Positions 57,522 to 64,000 of a stretch of DNA of 64,000 nt are shown piece after piece. Within the stretch, counting starts at the first letter, position 1, and each line of letters opens with the position of its first letter. The notes under the pieces are model-generated. The model was not told the origin of the DNA. It did no database searches and saw only the letters and a list, made by a program, of their open reading frames with translations. The translations under genes and the position numbers were made by a program. Source of the stretch: Nicotiana tabacum (taxonomy: Eukaryota; Streptophyta; Magnoliopsida; Solanales; Solanaceae); the NCBI RefSeq assembly GCF_000715075.1, contig NC_134097.1, positions 64,327,190 to 64,391,189 of the forward strand, read 5' to 3'.

Positions 57522-60500
57522 TGTCACACCTCCTTTTTCCGCCCCCGCGAGGGTGCGAGGGAGTTTTCTCCAGTTAAAGGACAGTCGAAACGGGATTTGT
57601 TTGTTTACTTCAGAGTCGCCACCTGGGAATTTTAAGGCGTCCCAAGTCACCGGTTTTAATCCCTGAATCGAGGAGAACATGACTCTGTTTGTTATTCTGC
57701 GAACCAGAAATCCGAGTAAGGAATTCTATTAATTCGGGAGAAGGTGTTAGGCATTCCCGAATTCCGTGGTTCTAGTACGGTCGCTTAACTGTCATTATAC
57801 TTGGCTTAGTTATCTCGATTCGCTAAATACATGATTTTGTTACTGCTACAATTAAAGATTTTTTTTTTGAAACAAATCACGCATACGTATATTCGTGTTA
57901 TATATTTTTTATAAACGTGAAGAATCATGTCACGCATATGTGTACACAATAAGGTTGACAATATTATTTTTTGTTTATTTTTATTATAAAAAATAGACTT
58001 ATGTTCGAAATTGTGCTTAAAATAAATTAAGAACGTTCGTCGCTCTTGTATGATTAAATAGTGAACTGCACATCTCGGGTTATATGAAATTGATTTGATA
58101 TTCTCCGAAGAACCCTTTTTTTATTAAATGTTCTCTCGAAGTTGCGCGAACGCATAATCCGAATTTCCTTTAGAAATATAATCAGGTCACGCGAACGTAT
58201 CCCTAATCACACAAAATATTCTTGATGGTAATAAAAAATTTCCACAAATTGTTTATTACATCCATACATTTTTTATGTGAAAGTCATGAGAAATCACTAT
58301 TTGAGATGCCTCTAAATTCCTTGAAAAGGATTCACAATTTATTAAGTGTTGACCGCAAATTATATTTTTTCGAGTGTGAATTATATTCCTCAAAAAACCA
58401 TTCGAATTTAAAGAGTAAAAAATAAACAATGTGTGATTAATACTACCATTTTTATAGTAAATACAATATTTGCCTACCCAAAAAAAAGCGAATTACGTAT
58501 AAAACTTAGGAAAAGAATTGATTTAAGAAAGGAAGTGATATTTTCGAAAAAATTTCATTATTCTATTTGTAGCGAATGCTATTTTTACATTCTTAAAATT
58601 GTTACAATTTATAAACCTAATCTCCTTCTACATCACTTGTTCTTAATCCAATAGACATGATTATTTCGATTAATTCTGCTTATGATTGAGTTTGGGATAT
58701 ACATAATCAAACCAATTTTTATTCTCAATTTATGCGAACTATTGGCAAACACTAACTTTACACGTTGTAAAAATTGTTGACTTATCTTTTACATTATTTT
58801 TAAAGAAATGAGTTGATTGCATTCAAATAACTAAGCCATTTGTTATTAAGAAAGAGAACTAATCTACCTTTTGACTTAATAAGATGATATCACCTATAAC
58901 GTAAATATACCTCTACACCCTTCGCCATATTCCAACATTGTGAACATAACGGATTGTATCAATGCACCTTTCAACTATTGATTATAAACATAACCATTAG
59001 TATGCCATATATGAACAAAATACAACTAACATCATTCAATCCACAACTAAATCGGATATCTGACAAAATAGGCTAGTAATATAGTTTTTTTCATACTATT
59101 CTTTACTTAACTAACAATGTCACAAGACTTAATTAATGGCCAACTTTATGCCATGTTCCTTATCTTGACAATTCAATCATAACTATACTTTAATGAAAAT
59201 CTGAAATAGATAACATTATTACAACACTTATACGAACTTCAAAAGGGAATGATTAACTAATAGTCATCAAAACATACTACTATATTAACCAACTGAAACA
59301 AAACTGCAATTTAAACTAATAGACTTAAAGAGTAGAAGACATAATATTAATTCCAAACTTCATTCATTTTTGCAATGTTGAAACTTTCTACAGCACGAGT
59401 CTAAAGATATATACCTAGAAATGAGGGTAAAAGAGGCAAATTTCAGCAGTAGCAACAACAACAAAATCAGCAGAAATTTACAAATAATTCAGCAGATTTG
59501 AGCAAAATAACGAGACCCTTGGCACCAGACGAGTAGTAACAGAAAAAATTTCAGATTTAAACCAAACAATATCAACAAACAGACCCAGACAGATTCCAGG
59601 AAAACTATATTTCTGATTTTCTTTCCTTCTTCTATATCTGTTTCAGATTCTGTGTGTGTGAGTGTTTTCTTTTTCTATTTTATTTTTCTGTTTCTTCCTC
59701 CTTTTCAGATTTCTCTCTCTTGGTTTTTCCTTGTGTGTATCTATCTAATTTTTCAGATTCCTCTCTCTCTCTCTATCTGGTTCTCTTTTCTTTTTTCTCT
59801 CTGTATATACTTTTGTCTCTCCTCAAATCAGTCCCAACTCCTCTCTTATATAACTCTGCCCTCTAATACTGCCTGGACCTTTTTCTCTTTTAAAAAATCA
59901 GGAAATCTCCACTCAAATAACACTAAGGCTGATTTTCTAATAAATCAGCCACTAAAGATACTTTTTTCCTTATTTTCAGCATTCCCATTATCCTTTGTTT
60001 CCCATTATCCCAATAAATTATAGTCATCAACATTCCACTATAACACACTAATACTAACATATTATCTCTACTGTTTCAATCCCAGAAATACCCCTGAAAT
60101 CCTACTGTTATTACTGACCCAGACTAAAAAACTGCCCAAACCTTAAAAATTATTTAAACTAATCTGTCTAACATCAAACAGCTATTATATCCCCACAGAT
60201 TGTGCTAAACAAAGAAATGCAATCTATGATTGAGACAGTATACCACATTTCTAATAACTGATTGACAAGAATTGAATTCAAACAGGGAATTCACAGACTG
60301 AACATTGAACTTGAATAAAACATACTAACATTACACAGAACCTGCAGGATCATTTCGACTGAAATTCAAAACTGAACTAAGATCAACAAATGCAGGGGGC
60401 ATTGTCAGTATTGACATTGCCTGAAACTAACTGCTCAGAAACCAACACACACATGTTTGACAAACTTTCTGACTTATCAAACAAGAACCAACTGATTACA

Positions 60501-62190
60501 ACAAAATGATAATAATCAATCCAAAACAGATAAACAGGTTGTTACAATCATTAATGGAAATAAGAATTTACAAAACAACTAATCGACGAACTTAATCGAG
60601 TCGATTATACATATTGTAAACAATCATAACCAACAGAGACAATGCTATAATTTGATCTCATAAACGGGTATGAGACAGAATCGCAGAACCAAATAAACAA
60701 ATATGAAAATTACACAGGCTACTGAAACAGGCAACAATATATACATAAAACACATAAAGGAGTAGGAAAAATACCTTTGAACCTTCAAATTTATACGGAC
60801 ACAGGGTCAACTTGGATTTAGACCTTTTGAGGCTGAACAGACTTTATTTGAAGTATTCTCAATTGAGAATACCTCGATTAAAGTCTCTTAGACCTCAATC
60901 CTTAACTAATCGGACAACTCCCACGATTTGGCATTTTAGGGTTTCGGATTTTTTTCAAATTTAGGGTTCGACCAATTCTGGGTAGATTCGAAGGGAACCA
61001 ACGATGCCTTAGGGGTGAGGGAGGCCTAGGGGTCATTGGGTGTGAATGTGAGACAGATCTGGGTGAGTTCTTGTTTGGCTCGAATCTTCAAATGAAGATT
61101 CGAGAAGCTCTGAGGTGATTCGAGCCAAACTAACAACAGATCCATAACGAGGCAGGTTAGGGGGTGTTATGGTGTTAATTAGGGGCTAGTTGGTTTGGAT
61201 CTGAGTTTGGCTCGAATCTTCAAATGAAGATTCGAGAACCTCCAGGAGGATTCGAGCTCAGTGGCTAACAGATTTGGATAGAGGATGGTCAGGGGATTCA
61301 AGGGTGTTAATGTGGTGACCGGCGGCATTGTTGCCGCCGGGTTTCAAGCGAGGGGGAGTTAGGGCGGCTAGGGTTAGGGGTGTGTTTTCAGAGATGATGA
61401 TGAACAGGAGAGGAGGGGGGTGTTTAGTTAGGGGGCCGGGGTATGGATTTGGGGTTTATATATGGGAGGGGTGAATTGATCTAAGCCGTTGGATCAAGCG
61501 AAATAGATGGCCAGGATCTATCCACTTATAGGAACGGCATCGTTTTGGCTTAGTTGGGGAATGGGTCGGCCCGGGCAATGGATCGGGTAGGGGTTACGGG
61601 TAAGGGGTGTGGAATATCAGCCGTTGGATTGATTTAATCCACCGGCCCTTGATGAAATATGACCAAACGTCATCGTTTGGTTTGGTTGAATTGGACCGGA
61701 CATGGGGTGTTTGGATTGGGCTGCGGGGAAGTTGATTTTGTTTGGGCCTGGATTTCAGTCCAGGTCCGATTTTTTACCTTTATAACTTATTTTCCATTTC
61801 CTAATTTTATTCCTAATTATTAAATTCCTAATTTTAATTATAAAAACAAAATTAACCTTACAAAACATTAATCACCCTTTATCAAACATTAACATACAAG
61901 ACAAATCATTAATCACACAATGACATATTTAAATGACGAACAAATAAGATAAATGCATATTTTTTGTGATTTTTAATTAACTCTTAAATGCATAATTAAA
62001 TCCTAGATATGCATGCAACATGTATTTTTATTTTATTTTTTTATTTAACTATAACAAAGTAAACATTTACGGACACAACACAAATAATTAATAAATGCCT
62101 CATAAATTCTAAAAATTGCACACTAAGAAAACAATTATTTGTGATTTCTTTTGGAGTAGTTCTTGTGAGGCAAAAATCACGTGCTCACAG
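57522..62190 (-). mobile_element. Ogre/Tat-type 3' LTR
   Basis: 4,669 bp. On plus it runs from TGTCACACCTCCTTTTTCCG to AAATCACGTGCTCACA, so the minus-strand LTR starts TGTGAGCACGTGATTTTTGC and ends AGGAGGTGTGACA. The PPT lies to its right. It was inserted into the LINE relic; the flanking bases GATCAC precede it. Non-coding: 58222-58654 and 59652-60023 carry only chance or low-complexity ORFs. Confidence 0.9.
61065..61260. repeat. 132-bp duplication with perfect 11-bp hairpins
   Basis: CTCGAATCTTC-AAAT-GAAGATTCGAG at 61079-61104 and again at 61211-61236. In the first copy GTTTGGCTCGAATC (61073-61086) also has its complement GATTCGAGCCAAAC about 30 bp downstream. Confidence 0.88.
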
Positions 62191-62203
62191 CTGCCCCTCT
62201 TTG
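62191..62203 (-). other. Polypurine tract of the Ogre-type element
   Basis: Minus strand AAAGAGGGGCAGC directly before the LTR; identical to the PPT at 37059-37071. Confidence 0.88.
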
Positions 62204-64000
62204 TGCAGAAACTCGAAGAGTTTTCGCGTAAAGATAAAGTGAGCGAATACGAGCGACTTTTGCCCGTTTGAATACTCCGTGGGAAGCATTTTTTGAAAGA
62301 TTTGACCGAACCTCCGCTTCAAAGGTTTCCTACATATCCTTGACTATAAAGGAATCAGGTCAATGTAGTTCCGAAAGTTTTGGTAGCTGGGACTACCATG
62401 GGACTGTGATGCTACTGCTGTTTTGTGCTGCTTTTACTGCTTGTTGACCTCCTTATTACACCCTGCTTTAAAGGAAAAACAAAAGCTAAACTAGACTAAG
62501 TAATATGAATTACAAAATCTTATCTATATCATGCCCTTGAGTTTCTTGCTGCTTTGATGTCTTGGTGACTCCCGGGCATCCTTTGCTTTTGACTTGTTTC
62601 GCATTTCCTTTCGTTGTGTCTCGTATTTTCTTTCTCTGTTTGGAACTCTTGTTGTGTCCTGCTGGGGATTTGGTTGGACTCCTCTGCTTTATTGACTCTA
62701 AGTGTGCTCCTTTCTTATATGGGCGGGCTTTTGATTTTAACCCGTAATGTCAAAATAAACTGCCATTCTGTTCTTCAGGGGGGCGCCTGATTGCTTGATA
62801 CTTCAATTGTATTCCCTTATTCTCCAGGTGGGCGCCTGATTGCTTGACATTCCAACTTCTCTTCCTTGTTCTCCAGGTGGACGCCTGATTTCTTCTATTT
62901 CCCTTGCTTCTTCCTTGTTTTCCAGGTGGACGCCTGATTGCTAATTCTTCCATTGTTCTTCTTTGTTCTCCAGGTGGACGCCTGATTGCTAATAATTCTT
63001 CTGCTCTTCCTTGTTCTCCAGGTGGATGCCTGATTGCTATTTCCTTTCTTCATCCTTGTTCTCCAGGTGGACGCCTGATTGTTATTTCCTTTCTTTATCC
63101 CTGTTCTCCAGGTGGACGCCTGATTGCTAATTCTTTTCTTCATCCTTGTTCTCCAGGTGGACGCCTGATTGCTATTTCCTTTCCTCATCCTTGTTCTCCA
63201 GGTGGACGCCTGATTGCTATTTCCTTTCCTCATCCTTGTTCTCCAGGTGGACGCCTGATTGCTATTTCCTTTCCATTTTTCATCCTTATTCTCCAGGTGG
63301 ACGCCTGATTGCTATTTCCTTTCCTCATCCTTGTTCTCCAGGTGGACGCCTGATTGCTATTTCCTTTCTTCATCCTTGTTCTCCAGGTGGACGCCTGATT
63401 GCTATTTCTTTTCTTCATCCTTGTTCTCCAGGTGGACGCCTGATTGCTATTTCCTTACCTCATCCTTGTTCTCCAGGTGGACGCCTGATTGCTATTTCCT
63501 TTCTTCATCCTTGTTCTCCAGGTGGACGCCTGTTTGCTATTTCCTTTCTTCTTCCTTGTTCTCCAGGTGGACGCCTGATTGCTATTTCCTTTCTTCTTCC
63601 TTGTTCTCCAGGTGGACGCCTGATTGCTATTTCCTTTGTTCTTCCTTATTCTCCAGATGGACGCTTGATTTCTTCTATTTCCTTCACCGGGTGTTTCCTG
63701 ACACAAATGTTGTTTTTGCCCCTGTTTCAAATCAAAGAAAATTTCGTCAGTTTAAAGCAGGGTGGTCAGTTGTGGCATTCTTGCTGAGGGTGGGGTTTCT
63801 CTTTGTCTTGTTTTACTGCCTTGGAGCGGTTGAAAAGACAATTTTGTCTTTGTAATTGATCCTTAACATAGTATCCTCAACTGTTGTTTTCACTTCAAAC
63901 CCTTTTAACTGTAATCATATGTCTCTCCTGACATTGCTGAATCACTTTTTGGATTCAACTTTTCTTACACCCATATCTTATTTTTATCCTATTACTTCCT
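62204..64000 (-). mobile_element. Ogre-type 3' untranslated region
   Basis: Internal sequence of the element between the PPT and the coding part, which lies beyond the window. It contains the 45-bp array and no recognisable protein domain. 62204-62770 and 63690-64000 are non-repetitive, with nothing further seen. Confidence 0.75.
62770..63690. repeat. 45-bp tandem array, about 20 copies
   Basis: The unit contains TTGTTCTCCAGGTGGACGCC, TGATTGCTATTTCC and TTTCTTCATCC. The period is exactly 45 bp in the middle (for example 63191, 63236, 63342, 63387) and 46-50 bp with more variation at the left edge; one copy has a 6-bp addition (63270-63280). Because 45 is divisible by 3, long ORFs appear on both strands; they are artefacts. 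Confidence 0.93.

Noticed and set aside
59652..60023. 123-residue ORF resembling a hydrophobic membrane protein
   Set aside because: It is translated CT-rich low-complexity sequence (TTTCTCTCTCT) within the Ogre-type LTR.
62770..63690. CRISPR-like repeat array
   Set aside because: The whole 45-bp unit is repeated with no unique spacers, and the context is a plant retroelement.
63146..63855. Long overlapping ORFs of about 200 residues on both strands
   Set aside because: They arise from the 45-bp repeat, whose length is divisible by three; no domain, no codon bias, and equally open on both strands.
1..64000. Integrated pararetrovirus or geminivirus-related sequence, known in Nicotiana genomes
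   Set aside because: No movement protein, coat protein or Rep motif was recognised; all RT pieces have Ty3/gypsy or LINE context.
1..64000. tRNA or rRNA genes
   Set aside because: No cloverleaf-compatible A box/B box pairs or rRNA signature stretches were noticed; the SINE lacks its tRNA-like head.

Overview
This window is plant nuclear DNA, most likely from a Solanaceae genome of the Nicotiana type. The support is a TS-type SINE tail, long Tat/Ogre and Tekay-like LTRs of the kind common in tobacco relatives, and a subtilase gene relic. There is no intact cellular gene, tRNA, rRNA or CRISPR array. Nearly everything is nested, decayed transposable element sequence plus three dead copies of one subtilisin-like protease gene. 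Element clade names come from memory of the families; boundaries come from terminal motifs, target-site duplications (TSDs), primer-binding sites (PBS) and polypurine tracts (PPT) read in the sequence.

Layout. 1-8290: the 3' part of a Helitron-like element (ends 1394); subtilase pseudogene A, interrupted by a minus-strand LTR (2121-5136); two Helitron-like 3' ends facing left (5730, 7551); a TS SINE tail (8035-8165). 8291-24581: one minus-strand solo LTR with TSD GTTAA, split by a plus-strand LTR with TSD CCAAT (10110-13268), a minus-strand Tat relic with gag and an opposite-strand spliced ORF (13292-20371), a gypsy pol scrap and a truncated second copy of the CCAAT-flanked LTR (21725-23601). 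24687-28832: a tandem duplication of about 2.1 kb carrying subtilase pseudogenes B and C.

28833-37039: a minus-strand Tekay-like Ty3/gypsy element with 3' LTR, PPT, pol, gag, PBS and a truncated 5' LTR. 37040-40921: PPT plus a long Tat/Ogre-type LTR. 40922-43115: an Athila-type element internally deleted down to gag. 43116-45537: the 3' end of a second Tat element. 45538-48547: LTR debris and a minus-strand Athila 3' LTR. 48548-56208: a second minus-strand gypsy element with heavily mutated pol. 56209-57521: a LINE reverse transcriptase relic. 57522-64000: an Ogre-type 3' LTR (4.67 kb), PPT and 3' untranslated region with about 20 copies of a 45-bp repeat.

The observations most worth following are: family-specific CpG-rich word tracts at the same promoter-proximal place in several unrelated LTRs; an antisense ORF in the Tat relic with in-frame GT-AG introns and a repeated hairpin; Helitron ends that can be checked against a paralogous empty site; and the 45-bp array in the Ogre 3' untranslated region, a possible satellite precursor.
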